From NCBI GenBank assembly GCA_020881915.1, contig JAJFPB010000004.1:310001-374000 (forward strand): a stretch of 64,000 nt of DNA, read 5' to 3'. Position numbers and translations under genes: made by a program. Below, in pieces: positions 22,192 through 33,760 of this stretch (within the stretch, counting starts at the first letter, position 1; every line of letters starts with the position of its first letter). This stretch comes from Paramyrothecium sp. XJ0827. Lineage: Eukaryota > Ascomycota > Sordariomycetes > Hypocreales > Stachybotryaceae. A model generated the notes under the pieces. The model saw nothing but the letters and a program-made list of their open reading frames with translations, did no database searches and was not told the DNA's origin.

Positions 22192-23939
22192 TCAAAACTG
22201 CTCAGGAAGCTTGAAGCCTGAGACACGCAGCTTCTGGAACACCCCAGTAGGATCATACTTGGCCGAGGCAGCCCAGAGTTTGTCCAAAGCATCCTTGCCA
22301 AATGTAGCAATGACTTGCTGGGAGCTATGCGCATAGTTTAAGTATTGCCATCCCCAGTTCAGACCCAGTTGTTCAGAATAGTTGTCCAGGTCCTTGAGGT
22401 AGGCAGCGACCAGAGGAATGGCCAGCTTCTCGGCTTCGGCGTCGTTCAGTGCCAGCGTTACCAGGAACATGATGCCGTTGCCTTCCTCTGCGAATCTCTC
22501 GAGGCCCATGACGTTACCGCCATTTTCGACGCCCTTCTCAATGATGGACTTGGTGATGGGCTGGAACATGCAGAGCGTGTTGAGACCTGTCTTTCCAGAA
22601 GGCGCAACCTTTTCCAGAGCGGCATTCAGTTCATTAAATTTCTCGACGGCGTAGTTCATTGGCCGGGCATCATTCTTAAAGGACGTAGCGAACCAAGCGT
22701 TTCTCGAGAGAAGGTTAGCGACGTCACATAACATACTCATGTTCGCGAGGGAACAACCTACCGTAGACCGGGGGGTTGGCCAGCGCCGAGCTCATTGGCG
22801 ACAACAGACAGGGTGTCGACCTTGGTGGTGTCATCAAAGATGCCTTCCACGGCGTAGTAGCCGTCAAAAGCAGGAGGTTTGACAGTCGCGAGCGTGTTTT
22901 CAATGGCCGCGTTCAGTATGGTACCACCCAGGATCGAGGGCAGATATGCCCAGTACACAATTGACGAACTGTTCTCGTCCTTGTAGACATTGTCCGTGAA
23001 ATCTACAAGGGCGTCAATCACAGCAGGCCCGGAGGCCAAATCGTAGAACAGGTTGCCGCCCCAGACGACAGGGTTCGCCGCATCAGCGTACTCGATCGGG
23101 TACATGTCGAAACGGGTGATCAGGCCCAGGTTTCCGCTGCCGCCCTTCAGCGCCTGCCAGAGGTCTGGGTTGCTGGACTAGTTGGCGTTGACAATGGAGC
23201 CATCGGCGAGAACAACTTCAAAGTTGGCAACAGTGTCGCAGGCCATGCCATGAGAAGCGGAGTAGAAGGAATTGCCGCCACCACTAACAAATCCACCTGT
23301 GCCAACGGTGCCCGCTCGGCCTCCGGCGACAAGGACGCCGTGTGGGGCGAGAGTATCGTAGACGGTTTGCCAATGGCCGCCTGGCTGGACGCCTGCAAGT
23401 CTGGTTTCTGGGTTCCATGTCGTGCCATTCATGTTTCCTGTGTTCCTCTCTGTCAGCACAAGGAGGACCCTCAGGTCTGGTACAGCTTCATCTCGTACCA
23501 AAGTCGATGGTCACACCACGTTCAACGCCGTTAACCAAGGCGTGGGCGCCGTGTCCGCCACCGCGGATGCCAAAAGGACAATCGCCGGCGACGAGAGTCT
23601 TGATCGTTTCAGAGACATCCTCAGCAGTGGAGGGCTGCACCATACACCACGGCGACAACGCAGCACTGACAGACCAGTAGGATGTCAGGCGATCGTTGTA
23701 GGCCTCGGTGTCTGGAAAGTAGACCTTTCCCTTCAGGCTGGCGACTTTGCTGAGTGCCAAGCACTGTGTGATATGCAGTCAGCACAGCCACTGGGAATAA
23801 TTTTTCTGCGACAATACAGCTGCGAGATCTCGACAGGAGAGGGGTCGGGGAGGTAACCAACACAACGAGACACGCATCCAGTGGCAGCGGTAACGCCGAT
23901 AGTAGTGCTGAGCACCAGCGGTACGACAGTGGCCTTCAT
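22192..23939 (-). pseudogene. BBE/AA7-type FAD oxidase with a single in-frame stop
   Basis: Apart from one codon this is a complete secreted FAD oxidase. Exons are 23939-23862, 23763-23499, 23437-22762 and 22702-22192. All junctions are GT-AG and in frame, giving 509 sense codons. Exon 1 encodes a signal peptide and the first junction restores a typical Cys-Cys pair (SRCCLALSKV). The flavin His is in IRGGGHGAHA. The PCMH fold is seen in GGRAGTVGTGGFVSGGG and LKGGSGNLGLIT, and the BBE end in YDPTGVFQKLRVSGF. A TAG at 23180-23178 (about codon 201) interrupts the strand after LADGSIVNAN, and the frame continues directly into SSNPDLWQALKGG. No intron can remove the stop without deleting conserved sequence. 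The allele is therefore null unless the stop is read through or is a sequencing error. Confidence 0.85.
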
Positions 23940-24836
23940 CTTTGCCAGCTTGGAAGGGAGCGAATCGGTCCTAAAACCTTGAGTGAGAAGGGACAAGAGA
24001 CGGAAAGGGAGACTCCTGACTCGGACAGGAACCCTCGCTAATGAGGGGGAGGGAGTCGCGCTCATATAATTTCATGTTTACCGCGGTAATCATCGTATTG
24101 TCCCATGTCTTGCTCGTACGGCTTCACTCCGCGATGCACTTTGGCCCGATGCGGACATTGAACAGAACCAACACTCTTCAACGAAGCTCCTACCGAATGT
24201 AGGTGAGTCTAGATCTGGTGGTATGGCCGGCACACACCTGCGTTATTGGAAGAATGCCCTGCGCGCCATGGGCCGCGGACGCACAATCCTTGGCTCAGCC
24301 CCGGACCCCAGGCCTGTGCGCACATGCAGAATCCCATCATGCTGGTGTCGTGGCCAATGGGGTGATACCAAGAGGGGCTTTCTGCGTCGATACTTTCGCT
24401 TCCAGGCCCAAATCTCTGAGCTGACAATGCCACCCTATCTCGTGGGCGGCGAGCGTGCCCCCCCATGGTCCCTGCGTGCGTGCATGGAACATCTTAAATC
24501 TTTGGAAAACTGCCGATTTGAATGCAACATAACCGGCAGGAGTTGGTTCTACGGCGTGCAAGGTCAGAGTATCAAGCGCATAATGGCACTTGAGTCAAAC
24601 TCGAACAGTCGTAGTCGCATGGTTAGTTCAGCCCAATTTGCCGAGATCCCTGTCCTGCATAGCCATTACTCGTAAGTCTCGAGCATCAGCTGGGATGTCA
24701 TTCTGGCAGGGGTCCAAGCCCATGCCACCGGGGGATTCGGAAGCGCTGGGGAAGTACGTTGCAGGCAATCTTCTTCAAACAGCTCGGGTATTGGGGGCGA
24801 GTTCCGGTGAGTAAACACAGAAGTATGGATACAGAG
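23940..24836. other. Intergenic, no gene seen
   Basis: About 900 bp between divergently transcribed genes. A 150-codon frame near 24.2-24.7 kb overlaps equal-sized frames on the other strand and shows no domain features, so I do not call it. Confidence 0.45.
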
Positions 24837-24843
24837 TATATAG
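24837..24843 (+). promoter_or_regulatory. TATA-like element before the rhodopsin-domain gene
   Basis: TATATAG lies about 70 bp upstream of the ATG at 24914, a usual distance in fungal promoters. Sequence match only. Confidence 0.35.
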
Positions 24844-24913
24844 AGCAAAATACCCACCAACTCGAAGATACATGCAGAGAGTGCCAAGCGTTTAGTCTTT
24901 CTCTCCTTTCTCA

Positions 24914-26552
24914 ATGCCTATTGTGGAGGGCGTCGTAACGGTTCTGCCCGTCCCGTCGGCCGACTATGTCGTCGATTTCGACAACCCGCAGCGGCAGGCT
25001 GTGCCCCACGCCTACTGGATCGCCGGCGCAGGATCAATCCTCAGTCTGTTGATGATGGCACAAAGACTATATACCAAGTTCATCTTGATGGGCAAGGTGC
25101 AAGTGGACGATGGTAAGTCGAATGATCCTCATAGCAGTACTGCGTCCTTCAAGCAATCGCTGGCTGCGCCGGTGCTCCTCTTCCTCCCCGTTCAAGGATT
25201 CCATGCTAACGTCTCAGTGTTTCTGGTGTTGGCCTGGGTTGGTAGACAATCAGTAGCCTTCCATTGACCCAGGAGTAGCTGACAGTGAGAAGCTTATATC
25301 CATGGTCACGGTTGGTCTTTGTGTCCGTAAGTCTTCTCACGATCACTCGATGATAAGCCAAAACTGACACGTTCTCTTCACAGACATGTTTGCCTCTGGG
25401 GCCGGCGGAGTTCACGGGTGGGAAATCGATGTTCCAACATACAACATCTTCCTAATGGTACGCATACTTCGTTCGACGTATACGGATAGGATCGATCGGT
25501 CAGTCAATGGGTACATGGTGTTGACAAGAGTCTAGGATGTTTACCTGGCAGCCGCCATCTACATTGTTGGCGGCAGTTTTGCAAAAGTGTCTCTGCTGAT
25601 ATTCTACCTCCGTTTGTCGCCTCAACGATGGTTCAGGATGACGGTATGGGCAACGCTCATCTTCATCTCCGGCTATACGGTCGGCATATTCTTTGCGCTT
25701 ATTTTCGCCTGCGATCCTATCGCGATGAGCTATGATGTGACCGTTACGTCGGGCACCTGCATCAATCGGCCCTCGCTTTACATCGCCACCGCTGTGGTCA
25801 ACATTATCTCGGACGTATTTCTGTTCTGCCTACCGCTTCCAATTGTGGTAAAGCTTCAGGTTCCTACAAGGCAAAAGATTGGGTTGATACTCATCTTCTT
25901 GCTCGGTTCTATGTAAGTCATCGGTGTTAGGGTCGAGGTGACGTGGCTAATTTGCGATCAGCACGATTGTCACTTCCATCATCCGAGTGTCCATCCTCCC
26001 CCAGATGCTCACGAACGCGGACCAGACGTGGGTTATTTCTTGGGCTTCCGTCTGGATGTAAGTGTAACTTCCATTTGTACCTGTCAGACCACGCTCGCTG
26101 ACGTGTTTACCATCGACAGTATCGTCGAAGCGAATCTCTTCATCGTCTGCGCCGCCCTCCCGACCCTGCGAAAGTTCCTCAAACACATAGCCCCCAACCT
26201 GATCGGCGAGAGCAGATACGGTCGAAGCTCGAAGGCTACGAACGACGTTGCCGGTACCGGCCCGCAAAAGGCGCTCAGAACTATCGGATCGAAGACCACC
26301 TCAGCGCTATCGAAGCGGAACCAATACTCCCAGTTTGACGATGCGGATGATGGTTCAAATCATGGCCCAAACGAATGTATAGTAATGTCTGACTTTGCCT
26401 CCTCGCCCAAGGGGGCGGACGGAAACACATCCCAGTGGAATGGCGAGGAAAGGATTTGGGGAGACGATGGCTCCGAGAAGGCCATCGTGAAGGACAGTGT
26501 TCGCATTTTGCGTACGGATACTGTCACGGTGGAATATCACAAAACTTCCTGA
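24914..26552 (+). CDS. Rhodopsin-domain integral membrane protein (Pth11-like/PF20684 type)
   Basis: A seven-helix fungal membrane protein of about 415 residues. Exons are 24914-25112, 25218 to about 25241, about 25272-25327, 25384-25457, 25536-25912, 25962-26057 and 26120-26552. The short second intron is the one boundary I cannot fix. The order of segments is characteristic: HAYWIAGAGSILSLLMMAQR, GVHGWEIDVPTYNIFLM, FAKVSLLIFYLRLSPQRWFR, then FFALIFACDPIA with an extracellular Cys in GTCINR, SDVFLFCLPLPIVVKLQ, VTSIIRVSILPQM and IVEANLFIVCAALPTLRKFL. A polar cytoplasmic tail of about 120 residues follows. No CFEM domain is present. Proteins of this group are candidate surface sensors; the ligand is unknown. 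Confidence 0.87.
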
Positions 26553-28939
26553 AGGTAGCATGAATCACTGAATGATTATCCGCGCTCCTACTATTAGAGG
26601 AACGTATCCAGGCCCTCCCATCGGTCTTAGTGTGCAATTGGTCAGCCCAACCCCGAAGGAGTGAGATCAGTTGAGCTGGAGACATGAGCCGAACTCGAGA
26701 AACTACACGAAATTTTAACATACTGTCGATCGTTCCTTTGTCGCGTTTAGAAATGCCTATAACCAGTCTCATTTAATCCAGCTTCGAGATGCAGAGTGGC
26801 TGCTCAACATTACGACGAGTGTCCATGCTAGTATACACAAAGGACCCCTTTCCCTTTTCGCGCACTATCATTACTCGGCCAAACTCGATAGCCAAGATGT
26901 TTGTTGGGAACTCGTCGCTTTTCCCCCTTTCACCGAGGGACATATTTCGTGGCTCGTTAATTAACGACCTCAATTGGAATAGGAAGAACCTGATGCTTCC
27001 TTCAACATTCCTTGGACCACAAGTAGTCGTTGTCAGGATAGCATGGCACCGATAGTCTAAGCCTCGAGCTCCCAGCCTCTTATTGTGAACTATTTCGAAC
27101 ATTACAGCCGTACTTTCGCGGGTACTTTCCGCTGAGGACGAACTTGACTGGCGCCGTACTCTCCTTGAAGGATCTTCATGCCAGACAGTAGCTCGGATGG
27201 AGCTGCATGCTTGCGGAGTAAATGTGTCATTCATCGGTGCTACGTAACGTAGACTTCTTCAGATAATACGTTGTACGTCAGTCTGGCTACGCGGTCAGTT
27301 TGACGAGTCGTTTGTCGCTGTGGAAAGCGCTCCATAAACACCGTCACAGCGACCCCTTTTCATGTCAAAAAGCTGTCGCCTCTTCTTCTCCACCCACTTT
27401 AACACGTCTACCCTATATCTCAGAAGATCAGGTGAGATTTCAAGTCGGCAGCTTCTCTCCCTCTGACTTGTGAATGAAGATTACTGATAAGCTAGGGAGG
27501 CAGGGTAAAGTGCGTATATTGTGCGGTTCGGAAAAATGCTGCTTTCTTTACCGATGGACTCACTGGGGTTATGTACTCTTGCACGGTTTTTCGTCGCTTT
27601 TGCGGTTGACCTCGATGTTGGACTGCTTCAGGGAATTCTCGTGTTTTACTCGACAAAAACGAATTATGATAGAAAGCCTTGGAGATTGCGATTAGTATCT
27701 ACGGCATCTGCAACTTGTTACAGACAAAGGCGGTCGCAAGAACCAGGCAACAGATCGCCCAAGTATTCTACTCCGGAGCCTTTTGATCATGATTTGGAAC
27801 ATATGGTAACGGGTGCTCGGTTAATCGCGTACTGATTGGCTGGAGAGAGTAGCGGGGGCTGGTATGCCCAGACCAGCGCCTGGGCTGCTATGCTGTGTGT
27901 TATTTGCTGGAGTACCTACTACGGCTTTGATGCATTACAGTGACGCGAGGGTTGTAGTGGAAGGCCCTTAACAGGTCCAACGTACTTGCTTGAAGGGTGC
28001 AGTAGGATGTCTTTCCGTACAGAGTCCCATGCTGTTGTTTTCTTAGAGCGGGTTATTGTTTAGGCTGGCACGAAATCGTTTTCCATTAGCAGTGGGTTGT
28101 CGAAAGGCAAACTTTTGTCCAGTTCAGATCCGTCCCTGTCATGCGTCCCCCCTTCGACTCCACCGCTCCAGGCTGTTGTGTCCGGGCTGTTGTGTTCCAC
28201 AACCAACAAGCCTGAAAGGGAGGGGAAAAATTGACCCACCTTGGGCAGGACGATCTGCCCCCTCCTTTTTCCCATGGAAAGCTTTCCTGTCCCGAGCTTT
28301 CAATGCTGGGGATTTGTCTGGAGCTTTGTCGTGAGGGCTCGCTGTCCGATTCCGTCACATGATGTGACTATTGTTTATAGTCTATGAACTTCTTTATATT
28401 CTCCTTCTCTTCACGAATATTTCTACCTAAAGGACGATCGACCCCGCGCGCCCGAGCTGTGCAGCCAACCCCGGCGGCGCAACCCAATGGTGATTGTTGG
28501 TCGTATGCACCATCAACCACCAACATGTTACTGAGGCTGGCTATGAGGGAGTCCCGCCTCTTGCCAAGCTCCGCTCTGCCCGGTTTTGTGATCCATGCTA
28601 ACATTATGTTGGTGATCTAAAATGCAGTCAGAGTCATACGTCATCTAGGGTTATGTCTCACGTTCTGACCGACGTTGTTGCACTGTTGGTCCGCAAATTG
28701 AGTCATGCAGCCCTCGGGTCATCACCCATCCGCCATTTTCCTCTAACTGAGTGGCGCGAAAAGAGGAGTAGCTTTGCTTTTTACAATTCGTATTAATTAC
28801 CTCGTCCGTCAGTGAGCACCTGGGTGTACTGCTCGTCTGTGGTGTCCCGGATTCTGTAAGAACCTGATTCGGTGTCGCTATTTCATTGAAGTTCAAGATT
28901 GATGTCTCTATTATTCCACCCTGATATTGTCATTTGAAC
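26553..28939. other. Intergenic, 2.4 kb gene-poor stretch
   Basis: No gene is supported. Frames of 100-150 codons at 26.77-27.23 kb (minus) and 27.52-27.84 kb (plus) overlap competing frames and have no recognisable motif. A short perfect inverted repeat (GGGCAG/CTGCCC, 28243-28260) is too small to interpret. Confidence 0.45.
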
Positions 28940-30929
28940 ATGGGTATTTACACTGAGCTGCCTGTGGACATCGAGGCGGTGGACATCATTGTCGCTGGAG
29001 GTTGGTCCAGCCATCTTTTGTCACAATGCTTCGCAAGGCGAAGAGAAGTGAAAGCTGTTTAGTAGGAAGTGAAACTAACAAAAAGCAGGCGGTACTGCTG
29101 GCTGCATCGTTGCGGCAAGGCTTGCAGCTGCTGATCCAGACCTCTCGATCCTAGTCATTGAATCCGGTCCGAACGGCGCTGGCAACCCCATCATTGACTA
29201 CCCCGGGCTCTTCCTCGCTAACTTGGCCCCAGCCTCCACCACTGCTTCCTTCTACAAAAGCAATGCGTCCGAGAAGGTGGCTGGACGAGAGGTCGTAGTG
29301 CCCACAGCCAATGTTTTGGGTGGCGGCTCGGCCATCAACATGATGGTGTATAGTCGAGCCCAGCGTTCGGACTGGGATTCATGGCAGACGCCGGGTTGGA
29401 CAGCGGATGAAATATTGCCATTTGTCAAGAAGGTATGGTACCCTTATGGTCTCAAGTCCTAGGCTCATACTGAATTCACTCCAAGCTCGAGACATATGAA
29501 GGCCCTGGGCCGAAGGACACCCATGGTACGGAAGGGCCTATTCACGTCTCCCGTGGGACCTTCCACTCCTCTCGAGCTCAAGATGCTTTTGTCGCCGCCA
29601 TGGGAAACGTTGGTTGGCCGGAAATTGAAGACGTAAATAACCTGGATGCCTGCAACGGAGTGCAGCGGGCGCTCAGGTACATTTCTCCCACTGGCCAGCG
29701 TCAGGATACGGCGAGTAGATATCTTCAGGCTCGTCTTGCCGACGAACGGACACAGAATTTGCACGTGCTTGTTGAGTCCAAGGTCATTCGTGTCCTCGTT
29801 GAGGACAACAAAGCTTCTGGTGTGGTCTACAGGTCCGCAGCTCAGAATGCCACAGATCGGACCATCAAAGCGAACAAGCTCGTGATTGTTTCTGCTGGCG
29901 CTTTTGGCACGCCGGCTATCCTTGAGAGATCAGGCATCGGTAGCCCTCAGATCCTCGAGCGCGCAGGTGTCTCGCTCATTGCAGACCTTCCTGGTGTTGG
30001 AAGTCGTTACAATGACCATCAACTGCTAGTCCCTGCTTACAAGTCTAGTCTTGGCCCTGAGGAGACAATGGATGGCATTCTTGCGGGGACTTTGAACCCT
30101 ATTGAACTTATACAAAGCTCACATGCTATCTTGGGTTGGAATGCCCAAGACGTGACTTGCAAAATCCGCCCGAGCGAAGATGACATTGCTCAACTCGGAC
30201 TTGATTTCCAGAAAGTGTGGGACGCCGACTACCGGGACGTACCTAACAGGCCCTTGATGATGATGGCTTTGGTCTGCTGGTGAGTCATATAAATTGCACC
30301 TCGAAACCCACGAGGAAACTAATCCCTCAATCCTCAGTTTCCCTGGCGAGCCTGTCGGAGTTCCGCCTGGACAATATTTCGGTATCTCAACTTTCACCGC
30401 CCACCCTTACTCTAGGGGCCACGTACACATTACTGGCCCCGAGCTGTCTGACCCTGTCGATTTCGACGCCGGATTCTTCTCGGACGAAAAGGGCATTGAC
30501 ATTCGTAAGCACAGGTGGGCATACAAGAAGCAGCGCGAGGTTGCTCGTCGTATGGACGTGTTCCGAGGAGAGCTGCCTATGGCTCATCCGCCCTTCCCGG
30601 TCGATTCCAAGGCTGCGTGCAAGGACGTTGACGGCCCGCCTGCTGCTGACGTTCGGAATATTGAATACTCGGCTGAGGATGATGCCATCATCGACCAGTG
30701 GCTGCGTGAAAATGTTGGGTCAGCTTGGCACTCCCTTGGTACATGCAAAATGGGGCCCAGAAACCAGGGTGGCGTTGTGGATCAAAATCTGGGTGTCCAT
30801 GGCATCGCAGGACTGAAGATCGCAGATCTTAGTGTTGCGCCTAAAAATGTTGCATCAAACACAAACAACACAGCACTGGTCATCGGAGAGAAAGCTGCGG
30901 ATCTTTTCATCAAGGAACTCGGGCTATAA
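28940..30929 (+). CDS. Alcohol-oxidase-like GMC oxidoreductase (AA3_3 type)
   Basis: A flavoenzyme expected to oxidise a small alcohol with O2, giving aldehyde and H2O2. Exons are 28940-29000, 29089-29432, 29486-30279 and 30338-30929, all GT-AG and in frame, for 596 residues. The FAD motif VAGGGTAGCIVAARL is assembled across the first junction. The GMC signature VLGGGSAINMMVYSRA, the second signature GAFGTPAILERSGIG, the catalytic His in SAWHSLGTCKMGP and the Asn region SNTNNTALVIGEKAADL all match methanol/alcohol oxidases. KIADLSVAPKNV and VWDADYRDVPNRPLM are further family hallmarks. Known alcohol oxidases are peroxisomal with an ARF- or SKL-type end. This protein ends KELGL with no PTS1 and has no signal peptide, so a cytosolic place or another import route is likely. 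Confidence 0.92.
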
Positions 30930-33760
30930 AAGAACTAGGTAGCTTTCTACAATGACCATGATCACCGTTCTTCGTTGCTATACCCGAGTAACGAAGAATA
31001 AGTAGAGTAATGGCGAAAAAGGGAGCGAAAGTAAAGCGTTAAGAGGTCGAAACTGCGTAGCTCGCTGGATTTCTGGATGCATACTGCTTGGTGAATATAA
31101 AATGGACTCCCGAGTCATACTCAGCGTTGCCGCCCCTTGGTCTTCAGTCGAACCATCAAGTGGAAGATGCCTAGTCCATTGACATGCCGCACTTTATTCA
31201 GCATTTTCATGAGCCCAGGAAGCTCGCAACCGCTCAAACACCGTATCTGGCTACCGAGAATCCATCCCCTATCCTTCTAGCCTTCCACCGATATCAACGA
31301 CCGAAAGGAGGCCGAGGGCCGCACTGTTCAAAGCAGGTTAACTTGAGCACTGGGAGTCCAGGGCGATGCCGTGGGCGCGGCTAGTTGCTCTCAAATTACG
31401 GCACGGAATCATGCAGTAGAGCTGCGTAATTGAATTCGCGGTGTGCTCAAGGGAAACATTGTGTTTGTCGCATGATGAGCCGGACAAGCACAGATGCAAG
31501 ACAGGTAGCGCGACTAGGTTGCTCAAATGACGATCATATGTTGCAAATCAGTCAAGCTATCTAAGATTCAGTTCTGCTGTTCACGTTGAAGCAACCGGGT
31601 AAGACGGCGTTGATTGTGTTCTCTTTGATGAGTGCAACTCCGACCATATATTATCACAATTTCATCGCAAATCGTCTTGATATCGGTTGATCTACGAAGT
31701 TCAGGGGGCAGATTTCTTGTACCTGACACTTTGAGTGGTTCGTCGCAAGGAGTTTGCAGGAGCATTGCGTTGTTTAGCGTTCAATGGACACGTTCATTTG
31801 GATCGGGTCGAGCAAATGGAAAAGACTCTCTGACTCGCCGATCCTTGCATCGACAGGAAGTGCCCCTAAAATTACGACGTGATTCAAGGGTTAATTGCCT
31901 TGCGCGTCGCTGCTAAACCTTACATTGGTTTGGGCTCCACTACGTTTTGCCCCTGATAACGATCGTCACTAGGGACCAAGTTTCGGGGCTGTCCAATAAA
32001 CTTGATGCCGTACCCGTGGCGCCCGATGAAGATAAGCGCAGGTTCTGATACTCATCCCGTAATTCAATCAGCCGAGAACAAGGCTCGCATGTGTTGTCAG
32101 GGTTGGGACGGGAGGGGCTTGCCTTCATGTACGGCAACGCACTAATTTGCGGCTCGAACCGACGGGAACATGGATTGCCACTATCTCGATCCCAGACTGT
32201 CGGATCAGGAAGGCAGATTGGAAAGAATTGAAAGGAGCTTGGAAGGATCGATATTGCAGGGCTGGCGATAACCATGCATGGATCACACCATGAGGAAAGG
32301 ATCTTGAGCAATAAGCTACAACAGATATGCGGCACGGTGTTGGGAATGGCGAGGCTCCCTGAAATGGGCAGGTCTAAAGCAAGGGACCATTAATTATCGG
32401 CAGGGGAGATCGACAGGCCCCTGAAGGGAAAGCTCGTGATTAATTGTGTTAATTTACAACGACCAAGTCTCAAACTTCGCTCTGGGTGCGTAACTTTGTC
32501 ACGACATGCCAAGAATACCACAAATAATAATCGTTTCTTTAGTGACATTGTTTGCCAGGTATTTGTAACGGATTGAATGCGAACCCCGGGGTGTGATTTA
32601 TTGCCAAGAGCACCTGTTCGGATAAGCGCGAAAAACTTCATGCATATCCGATGAAGAAGGCCCAGGAAGAACAGACACCGAAGGCGCAAGTTGTGTAACA
32701 CCAGAAAAATGACCACCTACACGTTCTCGTACCACCACATGTCTCCAATGCCATGGTGTAGCGACCCTTGTCACGTCAGATGAAGGTGAGCTAGCACTCC
32801 TAGGGCTAGTCGTGAGCAGATTACAGGCGGCACGGTGGAGCTGCGAGATCTACCATCCACGTATGTCATGTGTCACCGAGCGGAAGGTTCCCAAATAGGC
32901 GAGTCGGAGATTGATAAGATGTAAAGATGACATCTCGGGGGAAGAGTTCCCGAAGCGAGAAGTCTGGGCCTCCGACTCGATGGATTGCTGCGGAGCCACA
33001 TGAATAAGCCAGCGAGGGATGGAAAGACGCACATCTGCTGCATAAATCGTCGTATGCAGAGGTATTGACTTGACAGATAAACACTGTAATAGAGTTTGAC
33101 TATCATCTGTATCGTGAAACTACTTAATCTAGTGCCAGACGAACCGACATTGCCGTCCCGGGATATTGGATGAGCGGGACAACCCCATATTGAGCACTGC
33201 CACGACTAATCCGGGGAGCTTAGATGACCTCTTTGTTTAACTTTTTGTGAAACAGGAAGTGACCTGCCGAGTTAGTCCACATGTCGTCTAGTTCGCATGA
33301 GCAGTCGTTGGTTGTTTACTTCGGATGGTTCGGTTTATGCAGTGAAACGCGCGCCCTGGATCTTACGACAGGTGGCTAAGTAAGATGAAGAGCAGTCGGG
33401 ACCACGCACTAGCCTCTGTTGACTGTTGGATCCGGTCTATCGGGCTTAGGCGCCAAGATGCCAAATGAACTGGCCTGCTTGTTTGAGCTAAGGTCGGCTC
33501 CTGTCCGCTTAGCGCTGCTCGATTTGATTGGCTACGCAATAATGCTGTCAAGGGGATAAGCTTCTTTGTCATGCCTTAGTAGGTCATCCAAATGGCATTG
33601 CGAATCAAGGGCAACTTCCGACATGGCGCGCTTTTCCGACGGAAACCAATCCGTGGGTCGCGGCGAGTCCTTAAAGGGATGGAGAGAAGCTGGCTGATCC
33701 GATCGTTTCGTCCGGTGTCTGTACAGCTTCGTCTTTGTTCAGTTTCCTACCATTTTTATT
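30930..33760. other. Intergenic, 2.8 kb gene-poor stretch
   Basis: No gene is supported. The longest frame (about 130 codons, minus strand, 31.94-32.34 kb) contains several Cys but no zinc-cluster spacing. The 3' part presumably contains the promoter of the AA7-type gene at 33761. Confidence 0.45.

Noticed and set aside
11086..23939. Calling a complete biosynthetic gene cluster
   Set aside because: No PKS, NRPS, terpene synthase, DMATS or pathway regulator is present; only accessory-type genes and fragments.
28243..28260. GGGCAG/CTGCCC inverted repeat as a hairpin or regulatory site
   Set aside because: A 6-bp stem is expected by chance in 64 kb and no gene starts nearby.
26553..33760. Hidden transposon or RIP-degraded element in the gene-poor spacers
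   Set aside because: I saw no terminal repeats, transposase or reverse transcriptase motifs, and no strong A/T skew typical of RIP.
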